From Bacteroidales bacterium (GTDB lineage: Bacteria; Bacteroidota; Bacteroidia; Bacteroidales; UBA12077), in NCBI GenBank assembly GCA_013138975.1, contig WTBR01000053.1, forward strand, positions 1 through 44,026: a stretch of DNA of 44,026 nucleotides, read 5' to 3'. Each line of letters opens with the position of its first letter. The stretch's first letter is position 1. Positions 1-8,484 of this stretch are shown piece by piece. Position numbers and translations under genes: made by a program. The notes below the pieces were generated by a model. It searched no databases. It saw only the letters and a list, made by a program, of their open reading frames with translations, and had not been told where the DNA came from.

Positions 1-177
1 TAATTAGGGGTATACAGCATCATAGAAATATTAAAATGGTCGTCTGTTGATAGAAGCATGGTTTTATAGTAAATAATTTATTAAAATCTATGAAGAAAAT
101 TTGGATTACAACATAGAAGCCTGTCGAAGTATAGACAACTTTTTAACTTTTGAAACAGCTCCTTTTACAAAAGACTT
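1..177. other. Intergenic edge, no gene seen
   Basis: I see no gene here. Bases 119-145 contain a degenerate copy of the repeat found at about 35,886-35,935 (motif TGTCGAAGTATAGACAACTT), one of the TTCGACAAGCTCAG-type intergenic palindromes that recur at the other end of the window. Confidence 0.5.
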
Positions 178-2529
178 TTACTCATACCGTATAGCATCTA
201 CCGGATTCATACGAGCTGCTTTTACTGCCTGAAACGAAATAGTTAAAATAGCAATTACAAGACTTATAAAACTTACTAAAACAAAATATCCCCAATAAAT
301 ATCAACCTTATAAGGATAATTTTGTAGCCAGTTTTTCATTACAATATAAGCCACAGGCCAAGCAATAATGTTGGTAAATAAAACCCACCGAATAATATCT
401 CGATTTAATTTATTTACAATACTATTTACCGATGCTCCAAATGTTTTACGAATACCAATTTCTTTGAACTTTTTAGAAACAGTATATGATGTTAAAGCAA
501 ATAATCCCAGAATAGAAAGTATAAGTGCAATACCTGAACCCCAAAAAATCATTGTAAATAAGCTATCTTCCACTTTATATTGATTTCTTAACATATCATC
601 AATGAAAAAGTGATCCCAATAATAGTCGGGATCGTATTTTTGTATAATATCTTTTACATATTTAATTGTTGCCGATTTATCATTTGGATTAATTCTGATT
701 TCGATATTTCTAACCTGATTTGCATAATTTGATAAATAAAGAGGTTTTAACTCTTTGGTTGTTGCATAAAAATGATAATCCTTCATAACACCAATTATTA
801 CAAATTCTCTATTTGTCATAACCTCTACTCCTATTGGATCGCTCAGATTTAACATATTTGCTGCTGTTTCGTTAATTAAAATCGATCTATCGTCGTTAAA
901 CTCCGGATTAAAAGTTCTACCCTTTATTATTTCAATCCCTACGGTTTCAGTATAAAAATCCTGCACTCTATTTTCTGCTATAGCAATTCTCTCGTTCAGA
1001 TTATCTGATAATTTTCTTATACTCTGACCACTTCTTCCTTTTCCCGGATAACTTTGTGATGCGCTAACATCTTTTATTTGATGATAAGCCAATAAATCAT
1101 GGCGAATGCTTTCAAAGTTTTGTTGCAATTTTTCAGTACATCCTGTTAAAATCATTAAATTATTTTTATCAAAACCTAAATCTTTGTTCTTTAAAAAATG
1201 GATTTGTGAATTGAAAATAAATATTGATATAATTAATAAAGTAGATATTGAAAACTGGATAATAACCAAAAGCACTTTCAAAAAATTTGAATTGCTACTT
1301 TTTTCAGAAACGCCCTTTATTACTTTAATTGGATTATAACTTGATAAAACAAAAGCCGGATATATACCTGAAATTAGTCCAATAGAAATAGTTACTATAA
1401 TGCACAAAATAAATACGATCGTATTATTTGTATCAAACAATTTTAAATCAAGATTTAAGTTTTTGTTCACAAGAAAAATGAAAAATTCTGTAATAACAAA
1501 TCCTATTAATAAAGCAACAACCGATGTTATTACAGATTCCGAAAGGTATTGTAACCTCAGTTTCGATTTATTGGCTCCAACAACTTTGCGAATTCCAACT
1601 TCTTTATTTCGATATTCTGAACGAGAGGTTAATAAATTTATATAATTAATTACGGCAATTAGTAATATTATAAGGGCAAGAAATCCATAGATATAAATAG
1701 TTCGAATAGAGCCGGTTTTGCCTATTTCCCATCTGAGATTGCTTTTTAAATAAAGTTCGCTTAATGGCTGTATAGGACTAGTAACTTCATCTGCCCAATC
1801 TCCAAAACTTTCTGAAGTAACTCTGTTCGAAACAGATTGAATTTTTAATTTTACTCCATCTGTCATAATATTTCTAAGTTTAAAAAAAGTAAATGCATCT
1901 AAATTCACACTCTCTTTAAAAACTTGATTAAAATCGTAATTCGCAAGTAAGTCAAAATCTATCATCGATTTCTCAACATCTTCCATAATCCATGCTACTT
2001 CAAGTTTTTGGCCTTCAAACTCGATGAACTGGGATAATGGATCTTTATCTTTAAATATTTTCTTGGCCAATGATTCTGTTATTGCTATTTTACTCGGTGA
2101 TTTTAAAAACGAATTTGGATCTCCTTGTAAAATCTTAAACGAAAAGACATTAAGCAAAGCAGAATCTGCTATATAACAATCCACATTTGGATAAAACTCG
2201 TTATTTGATTTAATTAGTGATGAACGGAACCAAGTTACCAGACGCGTAGCTGCCTCTATTTCGGGAATTTCTGCAGCAAGGCTTGGTGCAATACCAGGCA
2301 ATGCAGTGGGCATTTTTTCATCTGACATTTCGTTTTTTAAGCCCGTTCCAATTCTGTATATCTTATTATAATCATCGAAACCTTTATTGTAATTTATTTC
2401 ATTATTTATAAATAGAAATGCTACAATCGCACAAGCCAAACCTATTGCTAATCCTAATATATTAATTGTAGAATACACCGGATTTTTAATCGTACTTCTA
2501 AAAAAGACTTTCAAATAATTTTTTATCAT
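178..2529 (-). CDS. ABC transporter permease, FtsX/MacB type
   Basis: This is a 783-residue inner-membrane permease of the Bacteroidota FtsX/MacB_PCD family. It has an N-terminal TM (about residues 20-42), a periplasmic MacB-like domain, a first FtsX block with several TMs (about 280-440), a second periplasmic domain, and a second FtsX block (about 660-775). The family signatures EYRNKEVGIRKVVGA and KFKEIGIRKTFGAS mark the two blocks. The ending AARMNPVDAIRYE is the usual C-terminus, so the gene is full length. No ATPase gene is in the window, so the partner ATPase must be elsewhere. Relatives export peptides, lipids or drugs, or act as mechanotransmitters; the substrate here is unknown. It is divergent from a sigma-54 regulator gene, and a sigma-54-like promoter (2573-2588) sits 44 bases upstream of its ATG, so control by that two-component system is likely (inference). 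Confidence 0.93.
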   Translation of the reverse strand: MIKNYLKVFFRSTIKNPVYSTINILGLAIGLACAIVAFLFINNEINYNKGFDDYNKIYRIGTGLKNEMSDEKMPTALPGIAPSLAAEIPEIEAATRLVTWFRSSLIKSNNEFYPNVDCYIADSALLNVFSFKILQGDPNSFLKSPSKIAITESLAKKIFKDKDPLSQFIEFEGQKLEVAWIMEDVEKSMIDFDLLANYDFNQVFKESVNLDAFTFFKLRNIMTDGVKLKIQSVSNRVTSESFGDWADEVTSPIQPLSELYLKSNLRWEIGKTGSIRTIYIYGFLALIILLIAVINYINLLTSRSEYRNKEVGIRKVVGANKSKLRLQYLSESVITSVVALLIGFVITEFFIFLVNKNLNLDLKLFDTNNTIVFILCIIVTISIGLISGIYPAFVLSSYNPIKVIKGVSEKSSNSNFLKVLLVIIQFSISTLLIISIFIFNSQIHFLKNKDLGFDKNNLMILTGCTEKLQQNFESIRHDLLAYHQIKDVSASQSYPGKGRSGQSIRKLSDNLNERIAIAENRVQDFYTETVGIEIIKGRTFNPEFNDDRSILINETAANMLNLSDPIGVEVMTNREFVIIGVMKDYHFYATTKELKPLYLSNYANQVRNIEIRINPNDKSATIKYVKDIIQKYDPDYYWDHFFIDDMLRNQYKVEDSLFTMIFWGSGIALILSILGLFALTSYTVSKKFKEIGIRKTFGASVNSIVNKLNRDIIRWVLFTNIIAWPVAYIVMKNWLQNYPYKVDIYWGYFVLVSFISLVIAILTISFQAVKAARMNPVDAIRYE

Positions 2530-2572
2530 AATTCTATAAAATTAATTCATTATATTGATTTGTCCATATTTA

Positions 2573-2588
2573 TCCAATCCACATGCCA
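2573..2588 (-). promoter_or_regulatory. Sigma-54-like -24/-12 promoter of the permease
   Basis: The minus strand reads TGGCATG, four bases (TGGA), then TTGGA. This matches the sigma-54 consensus TGGCACG-N4-TTGCW except at one base of the -24 box and the C of the -12 GC. Transcription would start near 2562 and leave a leader of about 33 bases before the permease ATG. The divergent gene encodes a GAFTDA-type sigma-54 activator, which supports the assignment. Confidence 0.62.
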
Positions 2589-2650
2589 TTGTGGCTATAG
2601 CATAGATAATCAACACTCTTATTTTAGGAGGTGATTTTTAGATCTACAAA

Positions 2651-2671
2651 AGTGTTAAGAATCTTAACACT
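2651..2671. promoter_or_regulatory. Perfect 21-bp palindrome, likely activator binding site
   Basis: Half-sites AGTGTTAAGA and TCTTAACACT flank one central base. The palindrome is about 65-75 bases upstream of the -24 box of the permease promoter, where sigma-54 enhancer sites often lie. It also touches the -33 box of the regulator promoter, so binding could activate the permease and repress the regulator. The binding protein is inferred to be the adjacent NtrC-like regulator. Confidence 0.6.
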
Positions 2672-2672
2672 C

Positions 2673-2705
2673 TTTGTCAGGAATCCGAACAAATCTTTAT
2701 CTTTG
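2673..2705 (+). promoter_or_regulatory. Bacteroidota-type promoter of the response regulator
   Basis: A -33 box TTTG (2673-2676) and a -7 box TATCTTTG (2698-2705) are 21 bases apart, close to the Bacteroidota consensus TTTG-N19-21-TAnnTTTG. The -7 box ends only nine bases before the ATG at 2715, so the transcript would be leaderless or nearly so. Confidence 0.5.
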
Positions 2706-2714
2706 AAATAAAAA

Positions 2715-4085
2715 ATGAGTATTACAGATTCGAGCATATTAATAATTGATGATAACGAACAAATTCGTGAATCGCTCGAATTATTTCTGGGACGACATTT
2801 TTCTTATGTAGAAAGCTCATCTTCGCCAAATAACCTTTTTCATACACTAGAAAACCACCGTTTTGATATTATCCTTTTAGACATGAACTTTTCGCCGGGA
2901 AAACATTCCGGCAATGAAGGTATTTTCTGGTTAAGAGAGATTTTAAAATTCGATTCTGATGCTGTTGTTATTTTAATTACGGCTTACAGTAAAGTTGAGC
3001 TGGCAGTGACCGGGATTAAAGATGGGGCTTTCGATTTCATTCTAAAACCTTGGGAGAACGCAAAACTTATTGCAAGCATTAAAGCAGGAATAAAATTACG
3101 CAAATCGAAACTTGAAGTAAAGGAATTGAAAGATCAGCGACAAGTTTTAAGCAATAATTTAGAGCATGATTTCAAGTTTTTACAAAGCATATCTCCTGCA
3201 ATGAAGGAAATTGAGAGTATTATTTCTAAAGTAGCAGAAACAGACGCTAATGTATTGATATTAGGAGAAAACGGGACAGGTAAAGAAATTGTAGCAAGAG
3301 AAATACATCGAAAATCGAAAAGAAACAATCAAATTTTTATGTCAGTGGATTTATCAGCACTAACAGAATCCTTATTTGAAAGCGAATTATTCGGATATAA
3401 AAAAGGTGCATTTACCGATGCAAAAGAAGACAGAGCCGGAAAAATTGAAGTTTCAAATAAAGGGAGTCTTTTCCTTGATGAAATAGGAAATCTTCCCTTA
3501 CATCTTCAATCTAAACTTTTAACTGTGATACAAACAAAAGCAATTACTCGTTTAGGATCATCCGAAAATAAAAAAATCGATTTCAGGTTGATTTGCGCTA
3601 CGAACAAACCTTTAAATAAATTAAGTCAGGAAGGAAAGTTCCGCGAAGATTTATTTTTTAGAATAAATACGGTTCAAATTGAAGTGCCTCCTTTAAGAAA
3701 CCGAAAAGAAGATATTATTCCTTTAAGCGAATATTTCCTGCAAGTATTTTCCCAAAAATATAATAAGCAAGGCTTGAATATAAGCAGCTCAGCAGCATCC
3801 GGGTTAGAAAACTATACTTGGCCGGGAAACGTTAGAGAGCTAAAACACACAATTGAACGTGCCGTGATTTTATCGAATAATAAAAAAATAAAACTCGAGG
3901 ATTTTGCTTTTTCTGATTCTGTGGAGATCAATTCAGAAAACGATGTTTTGAATTTAACTGAATTGGAAAAACTGGCAATAAAAAAAGCAATTAAAAAATC
4001 CGGTGGAAATATGTCAAAAGCATCTGAGATATTAGGAATATCAAGAACAACCTTATACTTTAAAATATCTAAATATGGGCTTTAA
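2715..4085 (+). CDS. Sigma-54-dependent response regulator, NtrC family
   Basis: This is a full-length 456-residue transcription activator. The receiver domain (about 1-125) has acidic pocket residues D12/D13, phosphoacceptor D56 (in DIILLDMNFSPG) and K111. The AAA+ domain (about 155-390) has Walker A GENGTGKE (184-191), the sigma-54 contact loop GAFTDA (231-236) and Walker B LFLDE (252-256). A C-terminal Fis-type helix-turn-helix follows (about 420-456, GGNMSKASEILGISRTTLY). The start is fixed by the receiver strand ILIIDD, which begins at residue 8. The 3' end overlaps the kinase gene by 11 bases, so the two are co-translated partners. The likely target is the divergent permease gene. Confidence 0.96.
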   Translation: MSITDSSILIIDDNEQIRESLELFLGRHFSYVESSSSPNNLFHTLENHRFDIILLDMNFSPGKHSGNEGIFWLREILKFDSDAVVILITAYSKVELAVTGIKDGAFDFILKPWENAKLIASIKAGIKLRKSKLEVKELKDQRQVLSNNLEHDFKFLQSISPAMKEIESIISKVAETDANVLILGENGTGKEIVAREIHRKSKRNNQIFMSVDLSALTESLFESELFGYKKGAFTDAKEDRAGKIEVSNKGSLFLDEIGNLPLHLQSKLLTVIQTKAITRLGSSENKKIDFRLICATNKPLNKLSQEGKFREDLFFRINTVQIEVPPLRNRKEDIIPLSEYFLQVFSQKYNKQGLNISSSAASGLENYTWPGNVRELKHTIERAVILSNNKKIKLEDFAFSDSVEINSENDVLNLTELEKLAIKKAIKKSGGNMSKASEILGISRTTLYFKISKYGL

Positions 4086-5397
4086 TCGATATATATTGGT
4101 TATTATAATACGATCGATATTACTTGCTGCAACGGCTCTTATTATGGTGTTTTTTGCCATAAATCTTAATTGGGTATTTACATTCGTCTTTTTTTGTTTG
4201 CTGTTTATTTTACAGATAATCTTTTTAATTCGATATGTAAGTAAAGTAAATCGTGATCTGGCAAATTTTTTAATTCATTTAAAAGAGCAAAATACAAGTA
4301 TCAATTTCTCAAGCAACAAGCTTGATAAAATTTTTGGAGGATTGACAAAGGAGTTTGAAAAAATTAATACAGAATTCAAGAATATTGAAAATGAAAAAAT
4401 AAAAAAGGAGTATTTACTAAATCTTATGCTTGATAGAGTAGGTACTGGAATTGTAATGATTAACAGTAAAAATGAAATTAAGCTACACAATAAAGCCATA
4501 CTAAAAATACTTGGAATTGAGGGGTATATTAGCAAATCCGAACTAAACAACAAAGTGTTAGATCTAATAAACAAAAACGACGAACTCAAAGTTGGAGATC
4601 AAAATATTGTAAATATTCATGTTAACAATATTACACGTAGACTTTTAATTGCTTTATCGGAATTAAAAGAAGAAAAGGAAACATTAAGAATTTATTCATT
4701 TCATGATATTGACAGAGAAATGACGGATTACGAATTACAATCCTGGTCGGGATTAATTAAAGTTTTATCGCATGAAATTATGAATACCCTAACTCCAATG
4801 TCTACCGTAATTGATACTTTAAACGATTGCATGACCTTAGATGGGAAAGTAAAAACAAACGATCAGCTTGAAGTAAAAGACATTAAAGACTCGGTTAAGG
4901 GAATTAATATACTCGAAAACAGAGTTAATAATTTGCAAAATTTCATTAAAAAGTTCAGACAGTTCCTGGATATTCCGGTACCTGAACTAAAGAATGTAAT
5001 TCTTAATGATTTATTTAATGATCTTTCTGGAACCTATAAAAATAATGATGTAAACATTGTATTTAAGTCATTACCTGAATCACTTAGCATTTTTGCCGAT
5101 AAAGAATTAATTGAATTGGTTCTTATTAATATTATTAAGAATGCTGTTGAAGCAGATGCAAGGGAAGTAATTTTAAATGCATATACAGCTAAAAGCCAAA
5201 TTATAATTGAGATACAAGATAATGCCGGTGGAATTGATCCTGCTATATTAAATAAAGTATTTCTACCTTTTTATACCACTAAAAAAGATGGCAGCGGTAT
5301 AGGTCTTTCATTTTCAAGACAAATTATGTTTGCACACAAAGGAAATGTTGAAATAGAATCAACATCGAATGGAACATGCGTTAAACTGATTTTTTAA
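4075..5397 (+). CDS. Sensor histidine kinase, NtrY-like
   Basis: This 440-residue membrane kinase is the partner of the preceding regulator. It has two N-terminal TM helices (about 6-30 and 33-53) with almost no periplasmic loop, so it probably senses a membrane or cytoplasmic signal. A coiled linker (about 60-115) and a small PAS-like domain (about 115-210) follow. The H-box SHEIMNTLTP carries phosphorylatable H233. The HATPase domain has N-box NIIKNAVEA, G1 DNAGGI and G2 GSGIGLSFS. The ATG overlaps the end of the regulator gene (ATGGGCTTTAA), which indicates translational coupling. The signal is unknown, but the divergent permease suggests envelope stress or a toxic compound (inference). 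Confidence 0.95.
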   Translation: MGFNRYILVIIIRSILLAATALIMVFFAINLNWVFTFVFFCLLFILQIIFLIRYVSKVNRDLANFLIHLKEQNTSINFSSNKLDKIFGGLTKEFEKINTEFKNIENEKIKKEYLLNLMLDRVGTGIVMINSKNEIKLHNKAILKILGIEGYISKSELNNKVLDLINKNDELKVGDQNIVNIHVNNITRRLLIALSELKEEKETLRIYSFHDIDREMTDYELQSWSGLIKVLSHEIMNTLTPMSTVIDTLNDCMTLDGKVKTNDQLEVKDIKDSVKGINILENRVNNLQNFIKKFRQFLDIPVPELKNVILNDLFNDLSGTYKNNDVNIVFKSLPESLSIFADKELIELVLINIIKNAVEADAREVILNAYTAKSQIIIEIQDNAGGIDPAILNKVFLPFYTTKKDGSGIGLSFSRQIMFAHKGNVEIESTSNGTCVKLIF

Positions 5398-5433
5398 TGA
5401 TAAGGGTACAAAAAACGATATAAATAGATTTTC

Positions 5434-5518
5434 AGCAACTTTTCGCCCCAACCCTAAAGGGAGAAGTTGCTAAAAATCAGGACTCCCTTTAGGGTAAGGG
5501 GCAAAAACTGATTTTTAG
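5434..5518. terminator. Nested inverted repeats after the kinase gene
   Basis: Several stems can form. AGCAACTT (5434-5441) pairs with AAGTTGCT (5464-5471). Bases 5441-5463 pair with 5483-5506 around CCCTAAAGGGAG / CTCCCTTTAGGG. CTAAAAATCAG (5470-5480) pairs with CTGATTTTTAG (5508-5518). The second and third pairings interlock as an H-type pseudoknot. It could be a terminator for the two-component operon or a decayed mobile repeat. Confidence 0.5.
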
Positions 5519-5557
5519 TAAACTTGTTATGAGAGACTTTTGGGACAGCATCCTGAA

Positions 5558-5634
5558 TCCTGAATCTTGTTTATATCCTTTATCTTTTAACTTAAATCCT
5601 GCATCTTACATCTTGCATCTTGATTCTAAATTCA
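5558..5634. repeat. CATCTTG-rich intergenic repeat
   Basis: Short units such as TCCTGAATC, GCATCTTACATCTTGCATC and TTGATTC are repeated imperfectly. The same vocabulary recurs at 38,045-38,150, 38,405-38,490 and 43,700-43,762, so this is one copy of a degenerate intergenic repeat. I see no coding potential. Confidence 0.45.
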
Positions 5635-5690
5635 AAAAATTAATGATTTCATTAAAATAGTAATTACTTTTACGGTCTAAATATTCTGAT

Positions 5691-6398
5691 ATGAGTGCAA
5701 AAATATATTTAATACCTACTACTCTTGGCGATAGTCCTATAGATAACGTTATTCCAAAATATGTTGTTGATATCATAAATGATACACAGCATTATATTGT
5801 TGAGAATATTAAGACTGCACGGCGCTATTTAATTAAAGCCGGAATAAAAACCAAGATTGATGATTTAACTTTTTACGAATTAAACAAGCACTCTTCACCA
5901 GAAGAATATCATTCGTATCTGAATCCAATTAAGGACAATAAGAATATTGGAGTAATTTCAGAAGCAGGCACACCGGGCGTTGCCGATCCGGGCGCAGATA
6001 TCGTAGAGATAGCACATCGCAAAAATATTCCTGTTGTGCCATTAGTTGGCCCATCATCGATTCTTTTATCGGTTATGGCTTCGGGTTTAAACGGACAAAA
6101 CTTTGCTTTTTTAGGCTATTTACCCATAAAACGACCCGAACGCTCTAAGCGATTAAAAGAGCTGGAAAGAAGATCTCAAATTGAGAATCAAACGCAATTA
6201 TTTATTGAAGCTCCATATAGAAACATGCAAATGATGGAAGATATTTTATCTATTTGTTCGCCTGACACCAAGCTTTGTATTGCTACTGACATTACGCTGG
6301 AAACTGAGTTTATTAAAACTAAATCGATTAAAGACTGGAATAAAGAAAAACCAAGTATTCACAAAAGACCTACTATATTTTTGATACATAAGGATTAA
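5691..6398 (+). CDS. RsmI-like SAM-dependent methyltransferase
   Basis: This 235-residue cytoplasmic protein belongs to the tetrapyrrole methylase superfamily on the RsmI (COG0313) side. Visible signatures are the N-terminal strand KIYLIPTTLGD, GVISEAGTPGVADPG (about residues 86-100, SAM-binding loop), VPLVGPSSILLSVMASG and FIEAPYRN. The sequence fits the Bacteroidota paralogue of RsmI better than canonical RsmI, which begins LYLVPTPIGNLxD, so the substrate (rRNA cytidine ribose or something else) is not certain and I give no symbol. It stands alone between the two-component operon and the radical SAM gene. Confidence 0.88.
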   Translation: MSAKIYLIPTTLGDSPIDNVIPKYVVDIINDTQHYIVENIKTARRYLIKAGIKTKIDDLTFYELNKHSSPEEYHSYLNPIKDNKNIGVISEAGTPGVADPGADIVEIAHRKNIPVVPLVGPSSILLSVMASGLNGQNFAFLGYLPIKRPERSKRLKELERRSQIENQTQLFIEAPYRNMQMMEDILSICSPDTKLCIATDITLETEFIKTKSIKDWNKEKPSIHKRPTIFLIHKD

Positions 6399-6509
6399 AA
6401 TTGGAGTTTTATTTTATTAGCAAAGATTATATGTCGATGCCCAAGGTGTTTTATCTAAAAAAAGAAAAATCTAAAACTCGCTATTTACTAATATTTAAAG
6501 TACACACCA

Positions 6510-8348
6510 ATGAAAATACTTTTAAATTGTCTACCTCCAGCGGACATAAATAGCCCCTCCATTTCGCTTTCAATCCTTAAAAAATTCATGGAAACCAATG
6601 GGATTGAGACAAAAATAAAATATTGGAATTTTTTATTGTCGCTAATGTCTGAATATACAGATAGCGAAGACACGGAAATCAGACTTCTGCCCTTTCTTTC
6701 AATCCTTAACGATCGCAATGAAAATACAAAAGGCAACAATCGAATTATCTCTTTACTTCAGAAAATAGACCCTTCATACAAAACCGAAGACCCCGATTAT
6801 TATTCAGAATTTTTGCAAACGAAGAAAGAGGAAATTTTCGAAATAATTCACCTTGAGTTTGAAAATATTGATTTCAGTGAAATTTCACTTGTGGGCATCA
6901 GTGCAAAGTACAACCAATGGATTCCGGGTATGATTCTGGCTGAGGAAATAAAAAAAATAGCGCCACAAGTAAAAATTATTGTTGGTGGTTTTGGTAGTTC
7001 CGACGTTGCAAAAGAGGCCATGAAGGTTTGCCGTTATTTTGATTTTGTAACCTGGGGAGAGGGTGAATATCCATTATTAGAGTTATCTGCGCAACTAAAA
7101 AAAGAAACTCCTGATTTCAAAATCGTTCCCCGGTTGATGTATCAAGAAGCTAAAGAGGATAAACAGTCGGAAACAAGTAAAAGTAATTATTTAGATTTCG
7201 AGAATTATATTTTTCCTGATTATAGCGATTTTATAAATAATTACCCTCATCCTGAAGAAACAGATAAAGTTAATATTCCCATAAATACAATCCGTTCCTG
7301 TCATTGGAGAAAATGTAAATTCTGCGATTTTAACCAAGGCTATAAATTAAGAATTAGAAGCCCGGAATGTATCGTAAATGAAATAAACCATATAACAAAT
7401 GAGTACGGTATTACAACATTTTCTTTTGTGGATAGCGATACTTTTGGCAACTTAAAACATTTCGAGAAATTACTCGACTTAATAATAGAGTTAAAATTCA
7501 AAAACGAAGAAGATTACATATTCTGGGCAGAGATTATTCCAAATGCTATGTTTAACACAAGGCTAATGGAAAAGATGGCAATTGCCGGTTTTAAAAATAT
7601 TTTTATTGGTTACGATGGGCTTTCCGATTCATTATTAAAGAAGATGAATAAAAGCAATAGTTTTTCCGACAATCTGTTTTTCGTTAAACATTCAATAAAG
7701 AATGGCATTTCTCCTTTCGTAAATGTAATTAAGCATGTACCCGAAGAAACAGAAGAGGATATACAGGAATGCATAAACAATCTGCATTTTTTACGTTTCT
7801 TTTATAATAATAGCATTGTTCCATTTTCGCATAACTATGTAAGTTTGGTACTATCGTCAATGACAAAATACTATTCGTTAATGTCTGATGATGAACGAAA
7901 GAAATATAATTGTGATGACCTCTCCTATTTATTGCCTGATTATTTCTCAAAAAATGAAAACCGCTTTCATTTATTCAGATATGAAAAAAATATACCTGAC
8001 AATGCAAAAGAATGGAATAAGCTAATTGAGATTGAGGATTATTACAAAACCAATAAGTTTAATTATAAGATTCAGGAGAACAATGGCATTTATTATTATA
8101 CCGAATATTGCAATGATATTGAAATAGAAAATATTGTTTTTGGTGAACCGGATTACGGACATGTCCTAAAAGCAGTTGAGCAGAAGGTGTGCACATTTAC
8201 AGAACTGTATTCGGATATGAAGAAAGTATTTACTGATATAAGCGAAGAAAGATTAAAGGAAATACTTACGAATTTAAAAGAATCGTATTTGATTTATTGT
8301 AATGCGGAGTTCTCAAATATTGTTTCGGTAATTGAATTGAAAAATTGA
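6510..8348 (+). CDS. B12-binding-domain radical SAM protein, RiPP-maturase-like
   Basis: This is a 612-residue predicted radical SAM enzyme. Residues about 120-200 form a cobalamin-binding-type Rossmann domain (GISAKYNQWIPGMILAEEI, IIVGGFG, WGEGEYPLLEL) without a DxHxxG motif. The cluster motif is C264-x4-C269-x2-C272 (CHWRKCKFC), one residue longer in the first spacing than the usual CxxxCxxC. The TIM barrel continues to about 470 with FVDSDTFGN and GYDGLSDSLLKKMNK. The C-terminal 100 residues look like a small winged domain. The layout and motifs resemble RiPP maturation radical SAM protein 1 (ocin-type, C-methyltransferase or epimerase candidates). No precursor peptide, protease or transporter gene is adjacent, so the substrate is unknown. 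Confidence 0.82.
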   Translation: MKILLNCLPPADINSPSISLSILKKFMETNGIETKIKYWNFLLSLMSEYTDSEDTEIRLLPFLSILNDRNENTKGNNRIISLLQKIDPSYKTEDPDYYSEFLQTKKEEIFEIIHLEFENIDFSEISLVGISAKYNQWIPGMILAEEIKKIAPQVKIIVGGFGSSDVAKEAMKVCRYFDFVTWGEGEYPLLELSAQLKKETPDFKIVPRLMYQEAKEDKQSETSKSNYLDFENYIFPDYSDFINNYPHPEETDKVNIPINTIRSCHWRKCKFCDFNQGYKLRIRSPECIVNEINHITNEYGITTFSFVDSDTFGNLKHFEKLLDLIIELKFKNEEDYIFWAEIIPNAMFNTRLMEKMAIAGFKNIFIGYDGLSDSLLKKMNKSNSFSDNLFFVKHSIKNGISPFVNVIKHVPEETEEDIQECINNLHFLRFFYNNSIVPFSHNYVSLVLSSMTKYYSLMSDDERKKYNCDDLSYLLPDYFSKNENRFHLFRYEKNIPDNAKEWNKLIEIEDYYKTNKFNYKIQENNGIYYYTEYCNDIEIENIVFGEPDYGHVLKAVEQKVCTFTELYSDMKKVFTDISEERLKEILTNLKESYLIYCNAEFSNIVSVIELKN

Positions 8349-8448
8349 TGGAGAACAAATTTGATTGCAATTAAGGCAAACAGTATCGCATTAATTCGGT
8401 TTACTATTGCGCTTATAACCTTTAGATTAATAGTTGAAAACAAAGCCC

Positions 8449-8484
8449 AATTGCTTCGTTTTATTGACTACGCTCATCTGGGTT
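8449..8484 (-). repeat. S repeat, copy 1 (overlaps a gene end)
   Basis: The sequence TTGCTTCGTTTTATTGACTACGCTCATCTGGG matches the tail of the S family seen at 12.9, 19.0, 19.9, 22.3, 27.2 and 29.6 kb. Here it supplies the last codons and the stop of the TPR-like gene. Confidence 0.55.

Noticed and set aside
8347..8373. An 8-codon ORF (MENKFDCN) overlapping the stop of the radical SAM gene as a RiPP precursor
   Set aside because: It is too short, has no leader, and the overlap TGATG can arise by chance. There is no support beyond position.
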